The translations under genes and the position numbers were made by a program. This document shows positions 25,170 to 33,066 of a stretch of DNA of 64,000 nucleotides, piece by piece. The notes under the pieces were generated by a model. It saw nothing but the letters and a program-made list of their open reading frames with translations, had not been told where the DNA came from and ran no database searches. Within the stretch, counting starts at the first letter, position 1. Each line of letters opens with the position of its first letter. Origin of the DNA: Candidatus Methylomirabilis sp. (GTDB lineage: Bacteria > Muiribacteriota > Ozemobacteria > Ozemobacterales > Ozemobacteraceae); NCBI GenBank assembly GCA_020722725.1, contig DYKG01000001.1, positions 62,001 to 126,000 of the forward strand, read 5' to 3'.

Positions 25170-26348
25170 TTGCGAATCTGGTTGCCCGGGCTTGTTTTTC
25201 TGCTGATTATGATGGCTGGTTGCGAAAACCATGATTATACCACCCGCAGCCACGATAAGATTGAAGTGTGGCTCGATGCCGGGCCGGAATTGCTGACCAT
25301 GCTGCGCGACGAGGTAAAAAATCGGCAGAATGACTATCCCGGCCTGAAGGTCAATTTCAGGGTTTTTCGCTTTGAAGATTTAAAACCGGCCATTCTTGGC
25401 AGTATTTCGGCGGTAGAAAAGCCAGATATTTTTATGTTTTCATCGGACTGGCTGGGCGAAATTGTGCAGGCCGGCCTGATCGCTTCAGTTTCATTGCCGG
25501 CTCAAGAATACCTTTCGGTAGCGTCAGAAGCCATGTTTTTTAACGGTTCATACTGGGGCTGCCCATGGAGTCTCGATACCATTGCATTGATAATCAATCG
25601 CGATCTGGTAAAGATTGTTCCAGAAAATCTACAGCAAATGATTGATTTAAAAAATAATTTGCCAAATGGAGTTTACCCTCTTCTCTACGACAACAAGAAT
25701 TTTTACTACCATGCCCCCTGGTTTCACGCTTTCGGAGCCTCTGTCTTTGACGAAAAAGGCTTCTCGGTCGACGGTCCAGAGTCAGCAGCAGCGCTTGACT
25801 TCGCTTATGAACTTGAAACCCTGCACGAACTGGTCCCCGGAAAGGCCAATCAGGCTGCAGCCATTAACCTATTCTGCGCCGGAAAACTGGCAATGACGAT
25901 CAATGGTCCATGGGCAATACCCGAATTTATCAAAAACCGGGTTAATTTTTCAGTGGTTCCAATTCCGGGGCCTGATTCGCAGAAAGTGTCCCGACCACTG
26001 GTTGGCATCAAGGGGTTGGCCATCGCCAGCCAATCTGCAGCAAAACCAGGTGCTGAAAAAGTAATGAGTCTGATTGCCGGACAAAGCTTTCTGCAGCGTG
26101 CAGCAGAAAAATCAATGTTCATACCCTGTTTGAAGAGTTCGGGTCAGAATGACCTGGTCAAAGGTTTTGTCGAGCAGGCGCAAAATGGCGTTCTTATGCC
26201 ATCCAGACCAGAAATGAGATATGTCTGGTCTGAAATGAATCGGGCATTGCGGCTGAAATTTTCAGAAAAACGCTCGTCTGCCGAAATTCTTTTTGAGGCT
26301 CGTAATCGGCTCGATTCTGCTGTAAAAAAGGCAGGTAGAGAACAATGA
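25170..26348 (+). CDS. Extracellular solute-binding lipoprotein (ABC type 1, sugar-binding-like)
   Basis: 392 aa. TTG start giving MRIWLPGLVFLLIMMAGC; the lipobox MAGC places Cys18 as the lipidated residue, and no later in-frame ATG would keep the signal. The mature protein has the type 1 solute-binding-protein fold: IEVWLDAGPELLTMLRDEV, PDIFMFSSDWLGEIVQAGL, GSYWGCPWSLDTIALIINRD, AINLFCAGKLAMTINGPWA. The ligand is probably a carbohydrate or related polar molecule. No ABC permease or ATPase genes lie beside it. Instead its stop overlaps the start of a membrane diguanylate cyclase, suggesting it serves as a ligand-loaded sensor partner. Confidence 0.88.
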   Translation: MRIWLPGLVFLLIMMAGCENHDYTTRSHDKIEVWLDAGPELLTMLRDEVKNRQNDYPGLKVNFRVFRFEDLKPAILGSISAVEKPDIFMFSSDWLGEIVQAGLIASVSLPAQEYLSVASEAMFFNGSYWGCPWSLDTIALIINRDLVKIVPENLQQMIDLKNNLPNGVYPLLYDNKNFYYHAPWFHAFGASVFDEKGFSVDGPESAAALDFAYELETLHELVPGKANQAAAINLFCAGKLAMTINGPWAIPEFIKNRVNFSVVPIPGPDSQKVSRPLVGIKGLAIASQSAAKPGAEKVMSLIAGQSFLQRAAEKSMFIPCLKSSGQNDLVKGFVEQAQNGVLMPSRPEMRYVWSEMNRALRLKFSEKRSSAEILFEARNRLDSAVKKAGREQ

Positions 26349-28402
26349 AAAAGATCATGATTGTATTGTTCATTTTAATTGTCTGTTTGCCGATGCTGCT
26401 TGCGTTTTATTGGGCATCTGCCTTTGCCTCGCAGAAAATTGAAGCAATGATGCGGGAAAGAGCCGAAAACAGATTTCGGGTTGCCGAAGCTCTTTTAATG
26501 CAGAAAATTGGGGAAGTTCGGCTGAAAGCCGGGATAATAACTCAGCAGCGCAATATTCGAACCGCTGTTGAGACCGGCGATCTGATCGAGTTGATTGATT
26601 TGCTGAATTCCATGCTTAAAGATCTTGGCCTGAGCACTCTTGCAGCAGGAGCTGAAATTTATGCTGCTGACCAACAATTGCTGGTGGCTGAACCGAGAAA
26701 TCCATCACTGACTGCTGATATTGGTTTGATTAAATCGGGGTTGGGCGGCAATCTGGCCGAAAAAATCTATTTCAAAGACCAGCGCCTGATCTTTGGCGCT
26801 GCGGTTCCCATCTATTGTCAGAACAACTCTAACCCTGCTGCAACTTTGATTTTGTATCTGGTGGTTGATGAAAATATGGTCGATTCGATCAGAGCGGTGG
26901 TAGATGCCGAAATAGTCCTGTTTTCACAGATCAACAATACGGTTAATCTTTTGACCTCGACCCTGGTAGACAATAATCGGCGGGTTTTTCCGGTTATAAC
27001 TGATCCGGGCAGCGGTATCGGTGAAGTCGGCGCCGCCGGGCGGCGTTTCATGGTTCGATCAGGAAGTTTTCTCTGTGAAAATGGTCGTTTTACCCTTACA
27101 GTGGCCCTGGAAAAGCGCGAGTTGACCGAAATTCTCAATTCGTTGCGCGATGTGTTTTTCAAAACCGGTCTAGTGGCAATTCTTTTTGCATTGCTGGTAG
27201 CGATAGCTTTTTCAGGAATTCTCATCCGACCGGTGCAATCACTCGTTGATGTCGCCCGAAATTTTGGTGCCGGCAATCTTGAAGCTTCGGCTGATGTTTC
27301 AAGCTTTGTGCCTGAGCTGCAGTTTCTTGGTGAGACTTTTTCCAGTATGACCAGGCAGATCAGGAATAAGATCGATGAAATTGAAGCAGCGCGGCAGGCA
27401 CTCGACAAGAAAGTTTTCGACCTTTCGGTGCGCAATCTTATCAATCAGGCAATAATAAACAAAAGCGAAGACTCGGTTCTGAAAGAACTGCTTGAAATAG
27501 TTTCAGAAATGATGAGAACCAGGCGCAGTTCAATGCTTCTGTTGAACGAAGTTACCGGTGAATTGTCTCTCAAACTGGCAGTGATTAAAGATGAACATGG
27601 CAAGCGCATCGAACAGGATGATAGTCACACAACTTTCGCGCCCGGCGAAGGCCTGGCCGGGTGCGCCGCCCGCCAGGGTCGCGGAATTTTTTCAAATGAT
27701 CCTTTTAATGACCCGAGGTTCAAGCAATCAGGTCGGGTGATCAGAAATCTGGTGGCCGTGCCTTTATTCGACGAAGGCAGGGTGATCGGGGTAATCAATG
27801 TTTCTGACCGAGCCGAAGACTTCACCGAAGAAGATACCCAGTTACTACAGGGAGTTGCAGACCAGATAGCAATTGCTCTACAGAAAACGCGACTGTATGA
27901 GCTTGCTATCACCGATGGTCTGACCGGGTTGTTCATTCATCGCTATTTTCAGATGCGTCTCGAGTCGGAAATTGCAAGAGCCAACCGCAGCAGTGAAAAG
28001 CTGGCTTTGATCATTTTCGATATCGATCATTTCAAAAAATTTAATGATACCTACGGGCATCAGGTCGGAGACCGGGTTATCCGGCTGGTTGCCGATCGGG
28101 TGCGAAAGAATATTCGTGAAGGTATCGATATTGCTGCCCGATACGGTGGCGAAGAATTTACCGTAATCATGCCTGATACCGATTTGAAGGGCGCTCTGGC
28201 TTTTGCTGAGCGCCTGCGGCAATCGATCGAGCAAAGCAGTATCGATCATGATGGCAGCCAGCTCAGGGTGACTGTCAGTCTCGGCTGCGCCATTTTCCCT
28301 GATCATGCACAGACGCGGGAAACCCTGATCTGCAATTCTGACAGCGCACTTTATAAATCAAAAGAGAATGGGCGAAATCGTTCGACACCATTTGAAAAAT
28401 AA
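26345..28402 (+). CDS. Membrane diguanylate cyclase: sensor-HAMP-GAF-GGDEF
   Basis: 685 aa. Makes cyclic di-GMP. Transmembrane helix 1 at about 4-24, a periplasmic Cache-like sensor to about 270, helix 2 at about 273-296, HAMP to about 345, a coiled coil, a GAF domain (about 370-525, ending VADQIAIALQKTRLYELA), and GGDEF with active site RYGGEEF (first Gly 601). FDIDHFKKFNDTYGHQVGD carries the metal and guanine contacts, so it should be active. The product-inhibition I-site position (RxxD, five residues before GGEEF) reads E-G-I-D, so feedback inhibition is probably weak or absent. The ATG overlaps the stop of the binding lipoprotein gene, a coupling that suggests direct functional pairing. 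Confidence 0.93.
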   Translation: MKKIMIVLFILIVCLPMLLAFYWASAFASQKIEAMMRERAENRFRVAEALLMQKIGEVRLKAGIITQQRNIRTAVETGDLIELIDLLNSMLKDLGLSTLAAGAEIYAADQQLLVAEPRNPSLTADIGLIKSGLGGNLAEKIYFKDQRLIFGAAVPIYCQNNSNPAATLILYLVVDENMVDSIRAVVDAEIVLFSQINNTVNLLTSTLVDNNRRVFPVITDPGSGIGEVGAAGRRFMVRSGSFLCENGRFTLTVALEKRELTEILNSLRDVFFKTGLVAILFALLVAIAFSGILIRPVQSLVDVARNFGAGNLEASADVSSFVPELQFLGETFSSMTRQIRNKIDEIEAARQALDKKVFDLSVRNLINQAIINKSEDSVLKELLEIVSEMMRTRRSSMLLLNEVTGELSLKLAVIKDEHGKRIEQDDSHTTFAPGEGLAGCAARQGRGIFSNDPFNDPRFKQSGRVIRNLVAVPLFDEGRVIGVINVSDRAEDFTEEDTQLLQGVADQIAIALQKTRLYELAITDGLTGLFIHRYFQMRLESEIARANRSSEKLALIIFDIDHFKKFNDTYGHQVGDRVIRLVADRVRKNIREGIDIAARYGGEEFTVIMPDTDLKGALAFAERLRQSIEQSSIDHDGSQLRVTVSLGCAIFPDHAQTRETLICNSDSALYKSKENGRNRSTPFEK

Positions 28403-28495
28403 ATCAGAAATTGTTATATAAGTAGTGCCGTTTCAATCTAAATCGGTTAACTTATTATCAGTTATCTTAACTTTATTGCAGGAGGCATGATATCA

Positions 28496-29020
28496 ATGCT
28501 GAAGCTAAAAAAAATCGTTACTCTTATGGTCATTTTCTGTTTTGCTCTGGTTATGCCCGGATGTGCCCAGGGTGAAGTCAAGGTTGCTCCTGAGATTACC
28601 GCAGGAAAATGGATAAATGCTGACAGCTTTTCGCTTGCCAGTAACAAGGATAAAATTGTTGTCGTTGAATTCTGGGCAACCTGGTGCCCGCCCTGTCGTC
28701 AGAGCATTCCTCACCTCAAAGAACTTTATGAAACCTACAAAGATAAGGGCGTAGTTGTGGTTTCTCTTTCTAACGAACCGGCGGAAACCGTTGAAAGTTT
28801 CATGGCCAAAGCTGAAATGCCCTGGATTATCGGCGCTGAAAGCAATTCCGGCGGCGACTACGGTGTTTCTGGAATTCCCAGTGCTTTCATCATAGTTGAT
28901 GGCAAAATCGTGTGGAACGGTCACCCCATGGGCGGTCTCGATGAAGAGCTCAAAAAAGCCGTTGAAGCAAAGGGTTCAGCAGCGGTTCCGGCTACTTCTG
29001 GCGCCCCGGCGGCAAACTGA
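28496..29020 (+). CDS. TlpA/ResA-like thioredoxin-fold lipoprotein
   Basis: 174 aa from MLKLKKIVTLMVIF. Type II signal peptide with lipobox VMPGC. The thioredoxin fold contains the redox motif WATWCPPCRQS and cis-Pro loop VSGIPSAFIIVDG, followed by a low-complexity Ala/Pro tail (SAAVPATSGAPAAN). It acts as a periplasmic thiol-disulfide reductant or oxidoreductase, for example in cytochrome c maturation or envelope thiol repair. An ATG three codons earlier lies only 1 nt from GGAGG; the second ATG is 10 nt away and is preferred. The peroxiredoxin gene follows after 6 nt. Confidence 0.92.
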   Translation: MLKLKKIVTLMVIFCFALVMPGCAQGEVKVAPEITAGKWINADSFSLASNKDKIVVVEFWATWCPPCRQSIPHLKELYETYKDKGVVVVSLSNEPAETVESFMAKAEMPWIIGAESNSGGDYGVSGIPSAFIIVDGKIVWNGHPMGGLDEELKKAVEAKGSAAVPATSGAPAAN

Positions 29021-29026
29021 ACGTTA

Positions 29027-29509
29027 ATGGCCAGGAACGCTGAAAAGAAATTGAAAGCCGGCGATAAAGCGCCGGCTTTTTTCCTGAAAGACCAGAATGG
29101 AAATGTTTTTGCCAGTGAAAATCTGGCCGGCAGCAGATTTCTGGTCTATTTTTATCCGCGGGCATCGACACCGGGCTGCACAGTTCAGGCCTGTTCAGTC
29201 AGAGACTCGCTGCCAGATTTTAAGCGTTTGGGGTTGAAGGTGCTGGCAATTAGCCCTGATCAGCCTGAAAAGCTGAAAAAATTTGATGAAAAGCAGGGGC
29301 TTGGCTTCACTCTGCTTTCAGACCCCGATATGTCGATTGCCATGGCTTTCGGCGTCGTCGGTGAAAAGACCAGTTTTGGCAAAACCAGCATTGGAATTAT
29401 CCGCTCGTCGTTTCTCATCGATGAAAAGGGGCGGGTAATCGAGGCCTGGTACAAGGTTAAGCCGGAAGAAACCGTGCCGCTGGCTCTTGAAAAAAACGGT
29501 GCTGAATAA
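29027..29509 (+). CDS. bcp: Thioredoxin-dependent peroxiredoxin, Bcp/PrxQ type
   Basis: 160 aa. Reduces hydrogen peroxide and organic hydroperoxides in the cytoplasm. Shows KAGDKAPAFFLKDQNGNVF, the peroxidatic motif YPRASTPGCTVQACSVRD (peroxidatic Cys in PGCT and the PrxQ resolving Cys five residues later), and the family's SFLIDEKGRVIEAW. Length is typical. It lies 6 nt behind the TlpA-like gene and overlaps the start of the DnaJ-related gene, forming a small redox and protein-quality unit. Confidence 0.94.
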   Translation: MARNAEKKLKAGDKAPAFFLKDQNGNVFASENLAGSRFLVYFYPRASTPGCTVQACSVRDSLPDFKRLGLKVLAISPDQPEKLKKFDEKQGLGFTLLSDPDMSIAMAFGVVGEKTSFGKTSIGIIRSSFLIDEKGRVIEAWYKVKPEETVPLALEKNGAE

Positions 29510-30173
29510 TTATTTACAGCAGATCGACCTTCTCAGGCTGGAAAGCTTTCTTACTGGCCAGCCTGAGCCTGTTTATGAGAGCATTTTGCTTGGCGAGTTC
29601 TGCCCGCAGCTCAATCAGATCAACGGGGCGGCCATCGAACTCTATCGCTGGCATTTCGCACTTTTTCACCAGCTTTATCGGTTAAAAGACAGAATTGTGG
29701 CTTCAAATCAATATTTGCATATTCATTTCATGGGAATTCATCTCACCGCATATCCTCAGGCCGGCGAATGCAGGCATTATGAAGACAGCTGTTTCTGCCG
29801 GGCAAGAATCGAAGAAGACGGTGAAATGCTGTGTGAATTTCATCGTGGAAAGTGCGAAGAATCTGCTTTGGCAGAACTTTCTGATCGCTACTTTTACCTC
29901 GACCATGAGAACTTTTTTGCCTTGACTGAAGAAAACGCCGAGGCCTTTATCGCCGGTGCCTGGAACCTCCTGGTGAATTACGATGAGGTTCAAGAGTGCT
30001 ATAAAACCCTTGGATTGCCGGAAGGAACGGAGTTGCGGCTTATCAAAAGACACTTTCGTGAACTGGCAAGGCTGCATCACCCTGATCTGAAGCCAGAATC
30101 TGGCCGGCGTTTTGCTGAAATCAATTCGGCTTATCGTCGGCTGCTTGGCTACCTTTCGACGCCAAAGCTTTGA
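29487..30173 (+). CDS. DnaJ-related protein (DNAJ_related N-domain plus C-terminal J domain)
   Basis: 228 aa. Residues about 20-165 match the DNAJ_related N-terminal domain: YRWHFALFHQLYRLKDRI, a Cys-rich insertion (CRHYEDSCFCRARIEE...CEFHRGKC), then YFYLDHENFFALTEENAEAF. The C-terminal 55 residues are a J domain, CYKTLGLPEGTELRLIKRHF, then the HPD tripeptide in LHHPDLKPESG and INSAYRRLL. It should stimulate DnaK-type ATPases for an unknown client. The start is uncertain: TTG at 29487 or GTG at 29499, both overlapping the peroxiredoxin gene with no clear Shine-Dalgarno, which implies translational coupling. The CxC and CxxxxC cysteines may bind metal. Confidence 0.83.
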   Translation: MKKTVLNNYLQQIDLLRLESFLTGQPEPVYESILLGEFCPQLNQINGAAIELYRWHFALFHQLYRLKDRIVASNQYLHIHFMGIHLTAYPQAGECRHYEDSCFCRARIEEDGEMLCEFHRGKCEESALAELSDRYFYLDHENFFALTEENAEAFIAGAWNLLVNYDEVQECYKTLGLPEGTELRLIKRHFRELARLHHPDLKPESGRRFAEINSAYRRLLGYLSTPKL

Positions 30174-30236
30174 TTTGCCCTTGCGGCGATTTTGTTCGAT
30201 AATATTATCAGCGATACAATACTGAAAGAAGGCGGA

Positions 30237-31244
30237 ATGAAAAAGCAGGAAATCGAATTCAAGGTGCTCGATATCATCGAACGACTGGAAAAAGGCCAGC
30301 CCATCGAAGACGATACGGTTGAACTGAAATCGGAATGGCCGAAAGATCATTTCAGGGCCGCCCGGCGCATCGCAGCCCATGCCAATTCTGCCCGCGGCGA
30401 GCCCATTTTGTGGCTGGTCGGTATCGATGAAAAAACCGGAGTCGTGGGAGCTGATTTTGAAGAGCTTTCCATCTGGTTCGCGAAAATTCGCTCACGCTTC
30501 GATCAACTGCTGGTGCCAAACTTAATTAGCCTTTCGGTGCCTTATAACGGAAAAACCGTGGTCGCTCTGCTGTTTGAAACTGATCGTGCACCATTTGTCA
30601 TAAGGAGCCCTGATTCAAATGGTATTGTTACCCATGAGGTGCCATGGCGGGAGGCCAACTCAACCAGGTCGGCGCGGCGCTCAGACCTGATCAAGCTTCT
30701 ATACCCGATTCAGAAAAAGCCCCGTATCGAGATTCTCGACGGCAAAATCGAGTTGCAGAAAGCGATTGCCGGCTTCAATCAGGCCGGTGAATTTCAGTGG
30801 AACCTGAACATGAAGCTGTATTTCATTACTTTCTCCACCGATACGGTAGTTATACCATTTCATCGGTGTGAGCTGGTTTTCAGGCCCGAAGGTCGCCCTG
30901 ACGAAAAGCGCTTTGAAAACATTAGAATTACTCCACCCACTTCCTATTCTACCCGGGGTTTGAAAGAGCAATCCCAATCTTTGACGGTTAACAGCACCGA
31001 ACACGAGGTTCTGATCGAAACCGCCGGCATGGCTTACCTGACCGGAGAAATTTCGTCAGCCGAGAAGCCCGGTCCTAAGCTTTTCGAAGAAATTATGGTT
31101 AAAGCCTGGCTGCGCCCCCATAATTCCGAAGATCCGGTTAACTTTGATGCGGTTTTCAAGCTGCATGCCCGTAATCGTTCTGAAAATGAATCCGACCGGA
31201 CCCTGGGTGAGTGGCGTTACGAAAAGAAAGAGAGCGAGCTCTGA
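30237..31244 (+). CDS. AlbA_2 (Schlafen-like, AAA_4) domain protein
   Basis: 335 aa from MKKQEIEFKVLDIIERLEKG, preceded by GAAGGCGGA. Residues about 30-165 match the AlbA_2 putative DNA- or nucleic-acid-binding domain: E-LKSEWPKDHFRAARRIAAH, ANSARGEPILWLVGIDEKTG, VPYNGKTVVALLFE, APFVIRS. Residues 180-330 are a beta-rich region without a family I recognise (LNMKLYFITFSTDTVVIPFH). It lacks the usual C-terminal HTH of transcriptional regulators. Members occur in regulators and in phage-defence proteins; neither role is shown by its neighbours here. Confidence 0.8.
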   Translation: MKKQEIEFKVLDIIERLEKGQPIEDDTVELKSEWPKDHFRAARRIAAHANSARGEPILWLVGIDEKTGVVGADFEELSIWFAKIRSRFDQLLVPNLISLSVPYNGKTVVALLFETDRAPFVIRSPDSNGIVTHEVPWREANSTRSARRSDLIKLLYPIQKKPRIEILDGKIELQKAIAGFNQAGEFQWNLNMKLYFITFSTDTVVIPFHRCELVFRPEGRPDEKRFENIRITPPTSYSTRGLKEQSQSLTVNSTEHEVLIETAGMAYLTGEISSAEKPGPKLFEEIMVKAWLRPHNSEDPVNFDAVFKLHARNRSENESDRTLGEWRYEKKESEL

Positions 31245-31292
31245 TTGCACCGGCAAACCAGGCAGTGGATTGATCGTTATCGGCTTAAACGC

Positions 31293-31313
31293 CACCCCGA
31301 GGGTGGTTATTAT
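31293..31313 (+). terminator. Weak hairpin after the AlbA_2 gene
   Basis: CCACCC (31293-31298), loop CGA, GGGTGG (31302-31307), followed by TTATTATT. A short stem, so only a possible terminator. Confidence 0.4.
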
Positions 31314-31420
31314 TCTGAAATCTATCGATCAATCAGTTAACCTGATTTTCAGAATTTTCCCCATAACATGGTAGATTCTGGTATCATTAAAGATGTATGA
31401 TATTAGTTACTGGAGCGTTT

Positions 31421-32749
31421 ATGACATCAAGACCACAGAGAAGCATATTAATAGCGTTTTTGCTTGTCCTTGGACTGTTCAATAACGTTAGCTGGGCTGA
31501 TCCTTCGGCGAAGATTGCATCAAGCGTCATGATTCAAGGCTTTGGCTGGAACAGTCAGGCGCGAGGTACACCCAGTAAATGGTACAGCCTGATCGGCCAG
31601 CGTGCCGAAAGTTTGCAGAGGCTTGGCGTTGATATGATCTGGTTTCCTCCGGTATCCAGATCGGTAAGCCCGCAGGGCTATTTACCCGGCGATTATTATG
31701 ACGTTGGAAGTAAAGATTCACCCACCTTTTATGGTGATCGGGAATCTTTGGTAAAAGCACTTGCCACTCTTAACGCCGCTGGAATCATGCCGGTCGCCGA
31801 CATTGTGGTCAACCACCGCTGTGCCGGCAAACAGGATAGCAACGGCATCTGGAATATTTATCATTTTGCTTCCGGCAAAGCCTCATGGGAACAATGGGCA
31901 ATCTGTCGCGGTGAATACGGTGGAACCGGCGGAGCTGATACCGGTGAAAACTTTGCAGCCGCACCAGATGTCGATCATACCAACCCCAAAGTCAGAGAAG
32001 ATATAATAGAATGGCTTAAATGGCTGAAAAAACTGGGCTTCAAAGCCTGGCGTTACGATTTTTCCAAAGGTTATGCGGCAAAATATGCCGGTATTTACGA
32101 TCAGGCCACTGCTGTTCCTTTCTCGGTCGGCGAAATCTGGGCCAACATGGCTTTTCAGGGCTCATACCTGCAGCCGAACCAGAATGCTCACCGCCAGATC
32201 CTTTGCGACTGGGTCGACGCTGCGAAATCAGAAGTGGGCTGTGTTTTCGACTTCACTACCAAAGGCATTCTCCAGGTTGCGGTTAATGGCGAATATTGGC
32301 GACTGAAAGACAGTGAAGGAAAACCATCGGGGCTGATCGGCTGGTGGCCGACCCGCGCCGTAACCTTCCTCGACAATCACGATACCGGCTCTCAGCAGAG
32401 TCACTGGCCTTTCCCCGACAAAAAAGTCATGCAGGGTTATGCTTATATACTGACCCATCCCGGCATTCCGTGCGTATTCTGGGAGCACGTCTACGACTGG
32501 AAACTATTTGAGCCAATTCACAAACTGATCGCCATTCGCAAGCAGTTTAAGCTTAACAGCGCCAGCAAGGTTAAAATTGAAAAAGCCGAGCAGGGAATTT
32601 ATGCCGCTGTTATCGATGGCAAAATTGCCGTTAAACTTGGTTGGGTTGACTGGACCCCCGGCGAAGGCTTCAAGCTTCTGGTCAGCGGCGACCACTATGC
32701 CGTCTGGGGAAAAACTGCTACCCGCACTTCTTCTTCTTCAAGACGCTGA
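31421..32749 (+). CDS. Secreted alpha-amylase, GH13
   Basis: 442 aa from MTSRPQRSILIAFLLVLGLF, a signal peptide ending NNVSWA. Hydrolyses internal alpha-1,4-glucosidic bonds of starch or glycogen outside the cytoplasm. The four GH13 signature regions are present: DIVVNH, GFKAWRYDF (nucleophile Asp213), VGEIW (acid/base Glu238) and FLDNHDTGS (Asp321). Features such as VMIQGFGWNSQ and the compact C-terminal beta domain are closest in my memory to the plant/archaeal GH13_6-7 type. A Ser-rich tail (TRTSSSSRR) ends the protein. TGGAG precedes the chosen ATG. It has its own strong terminator, so it appears monocistronic. Confidence 0.94.
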   Translation: MTSRPQRSILIAFLLVLGLFNNVSWADPSAKIASSVMIQGFGWNSQARGTPSKWYSLIGQRAESLQRLGVDMIWFPPVSRSVSPQGYLPGDYYDVGSKDSPTFYGDRESLVKALATLNAAGIMPVADIVVNHRCAGKQDSNGIWNIYHFASGKASWEQWAICRGEYGGTGGADTGENFAAAPDVDHTNPKVREDIIEWLKWLKKLGFKAWRYDFSKGYAAKYAGIYDQATAVPFSVGEIWANMAFQGSYLQPNQNAHRQILCDWVDAAKSEVGCVFDFTTKGILQVAVNGEYWRLKDSEGKPSGLIGWWPTRAVTFLDNHDTGSQQSHWPFPDKKVMQGYAYILTHPGIPCVFWEHVYDWKLFEPIHKLIAIRKQFKLNSASKVKIEKAEQGIYAAVIDGKIAVKLGWVDWTPGEGFKLLVSGDHYAVWGKTATRTSSSSRR

Positions 32750-32782
32750 AACCAAAAAAATTCAAATATCTATTTGAACCAC

Positions 32783-32812
32783 AAAATGGCCTGCTGTGCA
32801 GGCCATTTTTTG
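32783..32812 (+). terminator. Intrinsic terminator of the amylase gene
   Basis: AAAATGGCCTGC (32783-32794) pairs with GCAGGCCATTTT across loop TGT, followed by TTTTT. Confidence 0.92.
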
Positions 32813-32827
32813 ATTTGCTTATACGGT

Positions 32828-32901
32828 TCACAGAAGAAATATTCGCAGGGGCCGGCCCGCTTCAGATATTTATAAATACATTTTTTTCTCATGGGAACGG
32901 T
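32828..32901 (+). repeat. R1 dispersed repeat, copy 3
   Basis: TTCACAGAAGAAATATTCGC, then AGGGGCCGGCCCGCTTCAGA, then TTTTTCTCATGGGAACGG. Compared with copy 2 it lacks the CCACTGTTCCGG arm, so one hairpin arm has been lost while both flanks are kept. Confidence 0.75.
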
Positions 32902-32955
32902 TGCTACTTATCTGAATTCTTATTGAGTCTGTCTAATGGTTCGGTGATGCTCTGG

Positions 32956-33026
32956 TCACTTCGACCCGCGTTGCGGGCTCAGTGAACGCCGTAAACCGGT
33001 CATTGAGCCTGTCGAAATGACCGGAT
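32956..33026 (+). repeat. R2 dispersed repeat, copy 2
   Basis: TCACTTCGACCCGCGTTGCG, GGCTCAGTGAACGCCGTAAA and GGTCATTGAGCCTGTCGAAA, then TGACCGG. The CATTGAGC-TGTCGAAATG core is shared with copy 3. The gap between the amylase and the HEAT-repeat gene (32750-33066) holds only a terminator and these two repeats. Confidence 0.75.
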
Positions 33027-33066
33027 ATAACACCGAACATAAATTCCTGAATGTAAAAATAAGCCT

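Noticed and set aside
26818-27444. 208-codon minus-strand ORF
   Set aside because: Antisense to the diguanylate cyclase gene, Ser/Arg-rich shadow composition.
30237-31244. AlbA_2 protein considered as a Schlafen-type defence gene
   Set aside because: Single gene between ordinary genes, no partner ATPase or nuclease; context does not support it.
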